Shown: in pieces, positions 55,101 through 64,000 of the stretch
How positions within the stretch are numbered: the stretch's first letter is position 1
Layout of the letters: every line of letters starts with the position of its first letter
Source: Edaphochlamys debaryana
Lineage: Eukaryota > Chlorophyta > Chlorophyceae > Chlamydomonadales
Reading direction: 5' to 3'
Length of the DNA stretch: 64,000 nt
NCBI GenBank assembly: GCA_016858145.1
Contig: JAEHOE010000190.1
Coordinates: 118,347 to 182,346, forward strand
The notes under the pieces: generated by a model
Told to the model about the DNA's origin: nothing
The model's database searches: none
Seen by the model: only the letters and a program-made list of their open reading frames with translations
Translations under genes and position numbers: made by a program

Positions 55101-56200
55101 CCCCAAGCCCACCCCCCACCTGCAGGTCCATCCCCCCCAGGTCGTTGGCCCCGGTGGAGGCCTCTCCCCTCCCCCCCTCTTTCCCCTCTCCCCCTATGTC
55201 TGTCCCCCATTCATCCCCACCGACCCCAAGCCAGCCCCCACCTGCACGTCCATCCCCCCCAGGTCGTTGGCTCCGGTGGAGGCACGGGCCATGCGGCCCT
55301 CTCCCCCTCTCCTCCTATGTCTGCCCCCCTCCCCCTTTATGTCTGTCCCCCACAGGCCTACCCCCCCACCTGCAGGTCCATCCCCCCCAGGTCGTTGGCC
55401 CCGGTGGAGGCCCGGGCCATGCGGCCGTTGGTGCCCTGCCGCCCCAGCTCGCCCCTCTGGAAAGGGGGGGAGGAGGCAAGGGCGAGGGAGGGGGAGAGGT
55501 CGCAAGGGGCGTAAGGGGAGGGACGGGTTCGTTGAGGGGTGGGTGAGGGATGTCACACGAGCCGACCTGCAGCCACCCCGCTGCCCAGCTCCATACGACC
55601 CCCCGCGCCTCGTGTGCCCGCCTCAGCCCTCAACGCCTCAACCCGGAACGGCCCCACTGGCTAGCCCCACCCCGCGCCCGCTCAAAACCCCCCAGAGTCT
55701 CTTAGCAACATAGCAGCCCACTTGGCGCTCACGTTTTCTCGCAGCATGCCCAGCTCCGCCATGAGGTCATCGAGCGTGTTCATGGGGGCGCCGGTGCTCA
55801 TGGGCTGCGGGCCCGGGCCGCCCCGGCCCTGCTGCGAAATTGGTCGCTCCATGAGCATTCGCTCAATCTCGCTGCCGAATCCATCCTGTCCGGGGCGCGG
55901 AGATGTGGCGGGAAAAGAGCGGATGGTGATGGGGAAGACACGGGGGGGTGAGGGGGAGCCGACGCACGCACGCTCTGTTCAGAGCGGGGCGGGGCTGCGT
56001 ACACGCGCCCTGCGCCCTGGGTTCGAGGGCCCCCAGGAGACTGACTGACGGCCGTCCAAGTGCAGCCGCTTATGGAGCGCATCACACTAGCGCAAGCGCG
56101 CTGTCCTCCTTGCTGCCGCAGAAACAGGCCGGGTGCACATGCCTCGCCATGCGCAGCTCGTCAAGAGCCAGTCCGAAGCCTCCCACACCTTCTTGGCCAT
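46128..56200 (-). CDS. 21-exon coiled-coil protein, function unknown
   Basis: Exons: 56200-56189, 55885-55733, 55456-55370, 54762-54509, 53887-53812, 52999-52910, 52367-52314, 51928-51734, 51348-51174, 50853-50738, 50512-50390, 50115-50086, 49810-49742, 49187-49091, 48857-48720, 48526-48363, 47982-47911, 47663-47616, 47359-47278, 47006-46879, 46223-46128. All phases agree, giving about 752 aa. The start MAKK is a 12-nt exon with a good donor. Early exons have DGFGSEIERMLMERPISQQ and NTLDDLMAELGMLRE, then a Gly/Tyr/Ser linker. Heptad-rich segments follow: ESQLLQLVNTLQAQVVALTK, DWEADVGQLRKEMGALATNV, AEQLKGNLTQLAMDVVALHK, TLKSNTDKAHTVLEKSI. After a Gly/Pro linker come VKQVIMHVDRHMQAVQGDIE, KQIDAVQKAMRELEAAAG and DDLEALERRRFEEETRQ, ending in Lys/Glu repeats and GYFQGPK. 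It is probably an elongated structural or cytoskeletal/flagellar-type protein, but no family is recognised. Most introns hold copies of their own junctions. A possible extra in-phase exon lies at 48253-48209. Confidence 0.8.
46309..46453 (-). repeat. Two echoes of the last-exon acceptor and start (coiled-coil gene)
   Basis: 46309-46340 and 46421-46453 repeat the CTTAG acceptor plus AAAMATGRF codons of exon 21 (real copy 46197-46227), about 112 bp apart and each followed by the same G-rich intron segment. Confidence 0.9.
46600..46766 (-). repeat. Two echoes of exon-20 end plus donor (coiled-coil gene)
   Basis: 46600-46633 copies TLAKANWVK plus a GTG donor (real junction at 46879). A shorter diverged copy is at 46748-46766. 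Confidence 0.85.
47085..47228 (-). repeat. Echoes of exon-20 start and acceptor (coiled-coil gene)
   Basis: 47085-47129 repeats 46967-47011 almost base for base (CCCCAG acceptor, then GKEIDDLEALE). A truncated copy lies near 47205-47228. Confidence 0.9.
47568..47616 (-). repeat. 13-bp repeat that multiplies a GTAAGG donor
   Basis: Three and a half units of ATCAGTAAGGGGC (minus strand) directly after exon 18. The real donor GTAAGG at 47615 is the first of four identical donors spaced 13 bp apart. Confidence 0.9.
48209..48253 (-). other. Possible extra exon or echo of exon-16 end (coiled-coil gene)
   Basis: 45 bases coding QEQQEAQRAVVIAKQ with a GCGCAG acceptor and GTGGGG donor in phase 0, resembling the exon-16 end QEQHEAQKAAVIAKQ. 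Could be an alternative or additional exon adding 15 residues, or a nonfunctional echo. Confidence 0.45.
49613..49635 (-). repeat. Echo of exon-13 end (coiled-coil gene)
   Basis: Copies the exon-13 end IQDVAIT as IQDVAIP followed by GTGGG (real junction at 49742). Confidence 0.75.
50961..51002 (-). repeat. Echo of exon-10 acceptor and start (coiled-coil gene)
   Basis: 42 bases identical to 50822-50863 (acceptor CTCAG, then DKGRPAANKL), 139 bp upstream of the real acceptor in the transcript direction. Confidence 0.92.
51493..51656 (-). repeat. Two echoes of exon-8 end plus donor (coiled-coil gene)
   Basis: 51613-51656 reads RVSDENFIE with GTGGGGG. 51493-51530 reads HVSDEDFIQ without a good donor. 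The real exon end is HVSDEDFIQ with GTGGGGG at 51734. Confidence 0.9.
52001..52050 (-). repeat. Echo of exon-8 acceptor and start (coiled-coil gene)
   Basis: Near-copy of 51881-51930, keeping VVALTKQQA after a TTACAG acceptor. It is a potential alternative acceptor upstream of the real one. Confidence 0.88.
52686..52842 (-). repeat. Two echoes of exon-6 end plus donor (coiled-coil gene)
   Basis: Units at 52691 and 52801, with the real junction at 52910 (period about 109 bp), all reading MERQLQLEVRVEK or MEQQLQLEVRVEK followed by GTGGGGGCGGG. Confidence 0.93.
53300..53721 (-). repeat. Five echoes of exon-5 end plus donor (coiled-coil gene)
   Basis: Copies of GLSAM plus donor at 53300-53321, 53390-53411, 53481-53501, 53597-53616 and 53701-53721. 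The real junction is at 53812. Most keep a usable GTGA/GTGG/GTAA after ATG; the farthest reads CTGGTGA. Confidence 0.88.
54069..54347 (-). repeat. Two echoes of exon-4 end plus donor (coiled-coil gene)
   Basis: 54315-54347 copies the SALEPVR-like end (real: SALGPVR), with a weak GATG in place of the donor. 54069-54090 is a shorter copy with an intact CAGGTGGGGG. Confidence 0.75.
55115..55298 (-). repeat. Two echoes of exon-3 end plus donor (coiled-coil gene)
   Basis: 55236-55298 and 55115-55162 copy ARASTGANDLGGMDLQ plus GTGGGGG (real junction at 55370), spaced about 125 bp. Confidence 0.93.
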
Positions 56201-56959
56201 GCTGCTCTGTCCGCCAAGAGGCTCGGCTCTACCAAATGGGGCCTGCCTAGGAGGGCACCCAAGTTCGGAATGCGCGTTCTAAGTCGACGAGCCCTTTTTC
56301 GCTAGTCGATTATTCATACTCATGGGAGGCTGGAGGCTCATGTTCTGGGTCGAGGATTGGCAACGAAGCAGGGCGGGCTGGGAAGTTTGTGTTGGAGCCC
56401 GCAAAGCCTGCACAGCGTCGCGGTCGATTCGTTGAGGTATTGCCCTCGAGCAGGTGCAAGCACAACCAACGCGAAGGGCAACTCAGACACCCAGGCAATC
56501 CGACCCCAGCAGTACTGCTCCACGGTGTCCTCGCCCGACCAAGCCAGCCTCAGTACCCGCCGTTGCTGATCAGATTAGGCGCACAAATAGCAACCGGCGT
56601 GATCTCACCGGCGCGCAGGCTACCAACTGCGCGTATCACTCCATCTGGCGCTTCCGAAAGGGGCGTTCCACACCGCGTGCCCGCACGCGCTGACAGCGTG
56701 CCTCTCTGATCCGTGACACCCGCGGGATAGCGGCAACAGGCACGCCCAAACCGTGCCCACCATCGCACCGAGCCAAGCTACGCTCCGGCCCGGCGCGGGA
56801 GTCGCGCAACGCCGGTACGCGCCTGGATGGTTATAGGCCTCCAGTCTTCAGGGCGCTGGTAACCCTCGCCTGAAACCGCACACACGTCTTCATGGCCAAC
56901 CGCCGATGCCTATGACCTTGACATCCTGTCCCTCCGTTCGCCCTGTCCTCCTTTAGACC
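56201..56959. promoter_or_regulatory. Divergent promoter region, coiled-coil gene / membrane-anchored gene
   Basis: About 760 bp between divergent start codons. An in-frame CTTTAG just before the ATG at 56960 could be an acceptor, so the plus-strand gene may have a 5' UTR intron here. No named element is visible. Confidence 0.45.
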
Positions 56960-59900
56960 ATGGCGCGTCTGCTGCTAAAGCTGACGCTGTTGGCGACGGT
57001 GGTGGGAGTCGGCATGTGGCTGTTCGGTGGGTCCACGGGAGGGAACGAGGGAGGGGGTCACAGCTGCCACATTCGCCGAGTCGAGTGGGGAGGGAGGAAT
57101 AGGTACAGGTATGTGGCTCCAAATAAAGGGGTCGGGGTTCGGGCAAATGTGCAAGGAGCTGGGACGAGTGGATCCCGCAGCAGAGGAGCTGAATAGTGTA
57201 TGAGCGGGGCACCCAACCCTAGCGATGGGCACGAGGAGCTTGTGGGAGCCGGCACCGTGTAACCGTGCCACGTGCCCCCTCCCCATGCCGTACGCTGCCG
57301 TGCACGTGCAGGCTGGTTCGACGAGGTCCAGACGGTGAGGGGCCAGGGGGAGGGCAGGGGGGAGGGGGTAAGGGGGGAGGGGGGAAGGGGGGAGGGGGGA
57401 ACGGGGGAGGGGGAGGGGGGAGGGGGGAGGGGGGAGGGGGGAGGGGGGGGAGGAGGAACCTTCGCCCTCTCCCTCCCACTTCCCCACACACGTCCCAAAG
57501 AAGCTGCCAGGGCCCGGAGGCCGGAGAGGGAGGAGGGGAGAGGGGGCAGGCAGGGGGGGAGGGGAGAGGAGCAGAGGGGGCGCTGACTGGGAGGCCGGAG
57601 CACTTACCTCCAACCAACCCTCGGTCAACGCCCTCTGCTGCTGCTGCTGCTGCTGCCGTACCTGACACTGGCTAACACCGGCCCTTCCCACCTTTGACCT
57701 CCCTGTCCCGCCCCGTCCCTCCCGTTCCCTCTCCTTCCCTCTACCCGTCCCACCCCGTCTAGCTCGACACGGATCGGCTGCTGTCGGATCTCAATTCCGA
57801 CATTGCTCCGATCGAGGAGGTGCTGGAAACTGGCACGATCGTGCGGGTGGGTGAGGGGGGCCGAAGGGGAAGAGAGGGTAGGGGGCCCGTGGGGGGGGGA
57901 GGGGTTAAGAGGGAAGGAGGGCAAGCTGAGAGCTGCTGGGGGTTGGGGGTTGGAGGGCGATCGAGGAGGTGCTTGAGACCGGCACCACCGTAAGGGGGGC
58001 TGCAGGGTCGAAGGAGGGAAGGGAAGGGGTGGTGGGCTGCTCGTGTAAACCAGAGAAACAGGGCGCAGCGGAGAGCCGGCCAGCCTTAGATGCGGAACCG
58101 AAAGCCCGAGAACCCGAACGAATCCCGAAGTCTGCCCGAAGCCCTAACCCCCCCGGAGGCCGGTTTGTTCAGGGCTGCTCGTGTAAAGGCCGAGAAAAGC
58201 GTAGGCACGAGGCCGATGTGCCCCCTGGAGGCCGGTGTGTGTGTGGAAGGGGAGGGTGCCTGCTGCATGGGGGTATGGAGCTGGAGCCGGCCCCCACCCT
58301 CCCTGCAAGCGCGCAGACTCACAGCCGTCGGCGCCGGGCCCCAAACCACCCCTTCCCGCCCCGGCGACGTGCCGCATTTCCGCTCAGCTCAATCCCCCTC
58401 TCCACTCGCTCCCCGCTTCCCCTATCCCCCTCCCCCCCGCACCCTACAGGAGAGCCCCAAGGAGCAGATGCGGCGAGCCGCGTCGGCCGCCCTCAGCATC
58501 ATCTACGTCCACGCGGGTGGGTTGACGGTTGACGGTTGGCGGTTGGCGGTTGGGCGTGAGGGACGTCCAGTCTTGGTTGGGAGGGTCCCGGGTGGCGGGC
58601 GGAAGAGGTCTGGGAGGGGCGCAGTAGAGGGGGGGAGCGGGTGAGGCGTCTGGGTTGGGGAGACTGAGGAGGGCTCCGCATCAAAATCTCCCCTTCCTCC
58701 CACCACGCCTCATCTCCCCGGTTCCATTTCGGCGAAGGTCATCCCTTTTCCTCCTCCCCTTCCCCCCCCCCCAGTGCCCGAGCTCTACAAGCAGGCTCGC
58801 AACACCCCGGGCCTCGTGAACGCGGTGGTGCGGCGGATGCTCAACGCAGGTAGGGGCAGGGGGTGGGGGGCTTGGGAAGGGGGATGAGGACTGCAACACG
58901 TGTTCGGGAAGTCAGGGCCGTCGGGGGGGGGGGGCGTGGACGCAGTGGTGCGGCGCACGCTCAACGGGGTTGGTGACCGGTTGGGGTGGGTGGGGCAGAG
59001 GGTCGGGGTTTGAGGGGGAGGGCAGGTGTTACAAGTCGAGGGGGCGGGGAAGGGCCTGCGTCAGGGGCCTGGGGGTTGAGCGCTGTGGTGCGGCGGATGC
59101 TCCGTGCGGTCAGGGTCGGACGTCGACGTTGGGCTGGGAGGCGGGAGGCCGGGAGCGGGGGCATTGGGGGTTGGAGGACTGTGGTCAAGGCGGTCAGGGC
59201 TGTTTGGGGCAAAGGGTCTCGTGAAGGCCGTGGTGTGGCGATTGCTTAAGGCGGGTGGGGTAGGGGGGTGGGCAGGGGGGAGGGGGGAGGGGGGGAGGGG
59301 GCGGCAAGGGACCGGGGACACGAGTGGGGGCTTGGGGGGCCGAGCGGGAGGGTGCGGGAATCCAGCTGTGCCAAGCCTTTCCCCAGCCTCTCTACCCCAA
59401 CCCCCTGCCCCCTCCCCTACCCCCCTCCCCCCAGACCTGGAGCTGGCCCACGAGTTCATCAAAGCCCAGCGGAGCGCAGTGGTGGGTCCGGGGGGGGGCG
59501 GCTTGGGGGGTAGGGGCCGCTGTGGTGCGTCCGGGGGGGGGGGGGCTTTGGGGGTGATCTTTGACTAGAGGTCGGTTAGCCCAAAAGGTGTGGCGGCGGC
59601 CAGGGCTTTGGGGGTAGGAGCCGCTGTGGTGGGTCGGGTGCAAGGGGGTTTGGGGAGGGGAGGTTGCAGGGGGAGAGGGGAGAAGCGCAGAGAGGACGCT
59701 GTGATGGGTCCAGGGGATGAAGGGCTTCGGGGGCTGGGGGAGGGGGGATGGGAGATGGGAGGGGGGAGGGCACATTTCTCAGCGCAGCACAGCACTTTGC
59801 TAGGTCCCAGACGTTTGGGGGCTTGGGGGGAAGGGCAATCAATGCAGATCAACTATGGGTTGAGATTTCCTGAGGAAGGCCTCAGCAGTGAGGATGATTG

Positions 59901-62900
59901 CCGCGGTGGTTCGGCGTGCGTGATGGACTGGGGACTGGGAAGCCGTGCTGACATGGCGTGCCTCCGTCAGAGAGGGTTTGAAGGGGTGAAAGGGCAGGGG
60001 CACGCTTGGAGGCTCCATGGCGGGTATGGGGTGCTCGTCGGGGGTGGGTGTCCACCTGCCGCATGCCTCCACGCCTTGCCTCCACCCCCTCTCTCCCTCT
60101 TGCCTCTACCCCCCCCCCCCAGAGCAAGCGCCAGCCCCTCCCCGAGGCGGAGCTGGTGTCAACCACCCTCCTGGCCCTTACTAAGATGGCGGAGGAGGAT
60201 GAGGAGATGCAGGTGGGGGGAGGGGGAGGCAAGAGGGGGGGGGGCATGAGGAGGAGGTAGGAGGGGGAGGGGTCGCGGCGGCGGCGGGGGAGATGGCGGA
60301 GAAAGGACGAGAACGGGAAGGGGCAAGCGGGGTTGCCGAACGCCGCCGTTGTCTGGCCCAGCCCCCTGCTACCAGCCGCAAGTGGCCTACCGTCGTCGCT
60401 CTCCCCTTCCCCCTCCTCTCGAAACACCAAATGTGCTCCTGGGCCTCCGTAACGCCATCTCCACCCCCCTTGCCTGCCCCTATCCCCTATCCCTCTCGCC
60501 TTCCTCCCTGGCTGACCCCCTACTTCCTTGCCTTCCTGCCCTTCCTCCCCCCCCCTCTCAGGATGTGCTCCTCGGCCTCCGTAACGCCACCTCCACCAAG
60601 GCCCTCACGGCCCTGCCCCAGGGGGAGGTGCTGGCACGCATCGATGAGCTGCTGGACAGCGGTGGGGGGGGGGGAATAGCTCGGGGGAACAGGGTTTTGG
60701 GATTTAGGGTTTGACACGCCGTGTTATCGGGTCAGGGGGTGGTCAGCGCGCACCTCCAGCGATGGGCAGGGCACGGCTGCAGCATCCCCTCCCCGCCCTT
60801 GCCCTCTGCCTTCCCCCTTTTCACATTCGACGCTCTCCCGCTTATCAGCTTCAAACACCCCCTTTTCACCCTTGCCTTTCCCCCGTCATCCCTTACCCTC
60901 CCCCCTTACCCTTGCCTCCTCATGTCTGCTACCCCCCCCCCCCCCCTTAGGGGAGCCTGTGTGGCAGGTGGCGGCGGCTGTGCTCCTGCAGTCCCTGGCG
61001 GGGGCGCGCCCTTACAAGAGGCAAGCTGGGTGCGGGGTGTGTGAATGAGAGGGGAGGGGAGCAGATGAGGGACTGGGTATGCTGGGGGAAGGAAGCGGAT
61101 GCGGATGGGGGTCAGGGTCCGCGGTGCGGTGCGGTGGGGGTTGTGCGGAGGCGTCCCTGGGGGACATTGTCAACAACAGAGGGGGCAGAACCGGGCCTAC
61201 CGGCCGCCAGGGCCTGACTCTTGGGGCTTAGGTACGGCACCAGCCTTCATTGCGCTTGTGCTACTGCTGCACTACCATGCTGCCACTCTTTGCCCCTTAT
61301 ACCCTTCCTCGATCCCTGCTTCCACGCGTGCTCCTCTCGTTGTGTGCACCCTATCTGAACGTCCCTTCCCTTTAAGCGGCCTCTTCTTGTATGGATCATC
61401 GGACTTTACCCCTCCTCTATCCCCACATTCGCACGCCCTCCACCCCCACCCACCCCCACCCACCCCCAAAGGCACGTGACCTCCTGGGTGAAGGCCCGCG
61501 CCGCCCGCTTCATCCGCCTGGGGACCAACATGGTGGAGACGGGTGAGGGGGGGGGGGGAGGGGGGGGGGGGGAAGAGGGGGCAGAAGGGGGGGAGGGGGG
61601 GAAGGGGGACGAGGACCAACATGGTGGAGACGGGTGAGGGGGGAGAGGGGGGGGGGGGAAGAGGGGGCAGAGGGGGGGGGAGGGGGGGAAGGGGACGAGG
61701 ACCAACATGGTGGAGACGGATGAGGGGGGAGAGGGGGGGGGGAAGAGGGGGAAGAGGGGGGGGAGGGGGGGAAGGGGGACGAGGACCAACATGGTGGAGA
61801 CGGGTGAGGGGGGAGAGGGGCAAAGGAGGTGATGGAGGGTGAAAGGGGCAGGGGGGAGAGACGGGGGCGGGGTTGAAGGGGCAAGGGAGAGGGAAAGGGG
61901 GGGAAGGGGACAGGAGGGGGCAGGAAAGTGAGGAGGGGGGCGCCAGGTAAGAGGGAAGCTGGAAGGGGAGGTGCGGGAGGGAGGGGCTTGAGGGGCGGTT
62001 GAAGGCTGGGGGCGGGTCACAGAGATCCGCATCTGTTCTCTGTCCCAATGTCATTCTGCACCTCGCGCCTCGTACGTTTCCTCCCCCCTCTTCGCTCTTC
62101 CTGGCGTAATCCCGCTCAGCTACACCCCCTCCCCCCCCTGACAGGGGCCTCCCTCAACTCCACGGATGCTGTGCACAAGGGCGCGGCCCTGCTGGAGCTG
62201 GTTGCCTCTCCTCCCCTCTTAACCCCCCCCCCTTAACCTCTATGTCTGCCTCCCCCCGCCCCCCCCTGACAGGGGCCTCCCTCAACTCCACTGATGCCGT
62301 GCACGGGGGGGCGGCCCTGCTGGAGCTGGTGGCCTCCCGCCCCATCGGGAGGGCGCTCATGGCGGTCAGCCCCGCCCCCGCCCTCATCATGCAGGTAAGC
62401 AGATAGAAGAAAGAGGGGGAAAGAGGGGGGGGAAGGGGGGTTGGGTTCGTGTCAGACCGGGGGAGGGGTAAGGGGAGGGCACTCGTGGCGGTCAGCTCTG
62501 TCTTGGGTTCTCATTGTGCAGGTGTGTGGAGGGTGGGGGGTGGGGGGCGGGGATGAGGAGGGGGAATGGTTGTGAAAGGGGAACGGGAATAGGGAGTGCA
62601 GCACGGCTCTTACCTCCCCGGCTCCCAACCCCCAAACCCCAAACCCCAACCGTCAATCCCCCAACCGCCAACCACCTTCAACCCTCAGATCATCGTCACC
62701 CTGGGCGGCACCAACCTCACCTCCACCTCCTCCCCCTGCGTCGGCGCCGCCGCCGCCGTGCTGCACCAATTCGCCGCCGCCGCCTCGGCCGCCAACGCAT
62801 CGGCCACTGACGTACAGCTGGCCAAGGTTGCCGTACAGAACATGACTGCGGCGGGTGAGGGGTTCTGCCCGTGGGTGCTGCCGTACATTGCCGTACGGGC

Positions 62901-64000
62901 GAAGGCATACGTACGGTGTAGACGTGATGACACGGTGGTGCGGCCCAGAGGTTGGGTAACGTGGGTCGTCGGTTGGCTCCAGGGATTGCAGCTGTGGGCC
63001 CGTGTCCGTGCCCGTGCCCGTGCCATAAACAGATGAAACACGCCCTCTTTCCCCCCCGTCCCCCCCTTTAGGCCTGGTGGCCCCCCTGGTGCGGGAGGTG
63101 CGGCTGGCCAAGTTCGAGTCCCTGCAGCCCTCCCTGGCACTGCTGCAGGTGGGGAAGGGGCGGGGGGGGGGCGGGGGGGAAAGAGGGCGTGTCGCGTGTG
63201 TATGGGCACCGGCACGGGCACAGCGCCGGGGTCCGTGGAGCCCTCCCTGGCGCTGCTGCAGGTTGGAGGGGGGGGGGGGGAGAAGTGGGCGTGTTTATGG
63301 CACGGGCACGGGCATGGGCATTGGGCACACAGCTGCAGGCCCTGGAGCCCTCCTTGCCGCTTTCCTGTGGAAGCGTACGGCCCAGAGGATGGCATCGCTC
63401 AAGAGGCCTTACCTTCTTCCCCCCTCTTGCCCCTCACCCCGCCTATGTCTGCCCCCCCCCGCCCCCTGTCAGGCCCTGGTGGAGGCGGACGGACCCGAGG
63501 ACGGTATCGCACAGGAGGCGGTGGGGGCGGGGCTGCTGTCGCTGAGCGTACAGCTGCTGTTCAAGGGTGGTGGCGGGAGGGGGGGAGGGGGGGTCTCGTG
63601 CCGGGGTGGATGTGGAGGGGGGCGGCAGTTCGTAGTGGAGGTGGGGCACGGTGGGGTGCTGATGGGAGTTGAGGAGGGGTTCGTGTCGGTGTGAGGGGGC
63701 GGGGGCAGATGAGCTGTTGTCGCTTGCAACTGCTGTTCAAGGTGGGGATAGGTTTGAGAAGATATGTTCGTGTGTGGGGGAGCTGTGTGTGGCACACCCC
63801 ACCGCCTCCGTGTCCCTCCCCCTCCCGCACCGCCTTCGTTTCTGACTCCCTTCCCTTCCCTCCCCTCCCCTCCCCTCCCCCACCCCCCTCTGCAGCGTGG
63901 CGCTGGGGAGTCCATCCGTGGCCCCGCCGCCGGATTCGTACACCACGTGCTCAGCCGCAGGTGTGTGTTTGTGGGGGGCGGTTAGGGGGGAACAGGGGGG
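56960..64000 (+). CDS. Membrane-anchored helical-repeat protein, N-terminal part (3' end outside window)
   Basis: Exons: 56960-57026, 57312-57334, 57763-57840, 58450-58516, 58775-58849, 59435-59481, 60123-60212, 60562-60661, 60951-61020, 61472-61542, 62273-62394, 62689-62854, 63072-63148, 63473-63565, 63896-63960. The start [20 protein letters not shown] is a single membrane helix or signal anchor. The rest is alpha-helical, Leu/Ala-rich and ARM/HEAT-like in feel ([104 protein letters not shown]), but no family is recognised. Intron 9 has a GC donor (GCAAGC). All phases agree up to exon 14; the exon 14/15 joint is doubtful because the only GT there shifts phase by one. The gene continues past 64000 after the donor at 63961. 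Nearly every intron contains copies of its own junction. Confidence 0.75.
57959..57989 (+). repeat. Echo of exon-3 end plus donor (membrane-anchored gene)
   Basis: Copies [10 protein letters not shown] as [10 protein letters not shown] followed by GTAAGG, 149 bp past the real junction at 57840. Confidence 0.9.
58035..58240 (+). repeat. Diverged ~136-bp duplication in intron 3
   Basis: GGCTGCTCGTGTAAA occurs near 58037 and 58171, followed by similar GAGAAA-containing sequence. GGAGGCCGGT recurs at about 58155 and 58227. Confidence 0.6.
58935..59254 (+). repeat. Three diverged echoes of exon-5 end (membrane-anchored gene)
   Basis: Copies of AVVRRMLNA at 58935-58968, 59078-59110 and 59221-59254, progressively diverged (for example CTCAACGGGG in place of CTCAACGCAG). 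Spacing about 143 bp. Confidence 0.8.
59508..59717 (+). repeat. Three diverged echoes of exon-6 end plus donor
   Basis: GCTGTGGTGCGTCC, GCTGTGGTGGGTCG and GCTGTGATGGGTCC follow the real GCAGTGGTGGGTCC at 59476-59489. The last has lost the GT. Confidence 0.75.
60430..60466 (+). repeat. Echo of exon-8 start (membrane-anchored gene)
   Basis: Copies [11 protein letters not shown], with three substitutions, 133 bp upstream of the real exon-8 start at 60562. It lacks a good AG acceptor. Confidence 0.85.
61610..61820 (+). repeat. Three echoes of exon-10 end plus donor
   Basis: ACCAACATGGTGGAGACGG plus GTGAGG recurs at 61610-61640 and 61790-61820. The middle copy (61697-61728) has GATGAG and has lost the donor. 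Real junction at 61542. Spacing 87-93 bp, with G-run spacers. Confidence 0.93.
62145..62222 (+). repeat. Echo of exon-11 acceptor and start
   Basis: About 75 bases copying the CTGACAG acceptor plus [22 protein letters not shown], 128 bp upstream of the copy at 62273. Either could be the used acceptor; only the 62273 copy continues in frame to the GTAAGC donor. Confidence 0.9.
62474..62527 (+). repeat. Echo of exon-11 end plus donor
   Basis: Diverged copy of the exon-11 end (GCGCTCATGGCGGTCAGC ... ATGCAG/GTAAGC at 62350-62400) reading ... GTGCAG/GTGTGT. Confidence 0.8.
63231..63407 (+). repeat. Echoes of exon-13 end and of exon 14 within intron 13
   Basis: 63231-63262 copies PSLALLQ plus a GTTGG donor. 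63331-63358 is a weaker copy. 63368-63407 copies the exon-14 segment [13 protein letters not shown] as [13 protein letters not shown]. Exon 14 itself begins at 63473. Confidence 0.85.
63717..63746 (+). repeat. Echo of exon-14 end with intact donor
   Basis: Repeats TTGTCGCT ... CTGCTGTTCAAG, followed by a perfect GTGGGG at 63742. The exon-14 copy at 63565 is followed by GGTGGT instead. Confidence 0.85.

Overview
The window looks like nuclear DNA of a chlorophyte green alga, most likely Chlamydomonadales (a Chlamydomonas, volvocine or Haematococcus relative). The evidence is very high GC, many short exons with GTGAG/GTGCG/GTGGG donors and CTGCAG/CCCAG acceptors, UGUAA-type poly(A) motifs, Ala/Gly/Ser/Gln homopolymers in proteins, and plastid-type gene content (HPPD, a RAP-domain protein). 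There is no operon structure, tRNA, rRNA or CRISPR array. All gene models were assembled by eye from splice consensus, with codon phase checked at each junction unless noted. Gene names are homology judgements, not searches.

Layout: (1) 1-762, + strand, 3' end of a poly-Gly protein. (2) 3.4-22.1 kb, - strand: an SLC17/PHT4-type anion transporter, a first 4-hydroxyphenylpyruvate dioxygenase (HPPD), a RAP-domain protein, and a second HPPD with identical exon structure. (3) 23.1-26.8 kb, + strand: an unrecognised 816-aa basic/low-complexity protein. (4) 29.0-31.5 kb, - strand: an unrecognised Gly/Ala-rich protein. (5) 31.9-42.1 kb, + strand: a SAP-domain protein with a degenerate AAA+ module, then a C-terminal RING-HC protein starting about 35 bp past the first gene's likely poly(A) signal. 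(6) 42.1-46.1 kb: repeat-rich, no supported gene. (7) 46.1-56.2 kb, - strand: a 21-exon coiled-coil protein. (8) 57.0-64.0 kb, + strand: an N-terminally membrane-anchored helical protein that runs off the window.

The most striking feature is not a gene. Introns and some 3' flanks carry nearby diverged copies ('echoes') of the adjacent exon end together with its splice donor, of the adjacent acceptor together with its exon start, or of the last codons plus stop. I count about 25 clusters, densest in the coiled-coil gene and the last gene; the RING gene has a nine-copy, 127-bp array. Many introns of the last two genes are also G-run-rich just after the donor and C-run-rich just before the acceptor. 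Together these suggest junction-centred tandem duplication as a continuing process in this genome, with many potential alternative splice sites.

Functionally, HPPD makes homogentisate for plastoquinone and tocopherol, and two apparently intact copies suggest dosage or regulatory specialisation. The other genes share no evident pathway, and the neighbourhood looks like ordinary eukaryotic gene order.
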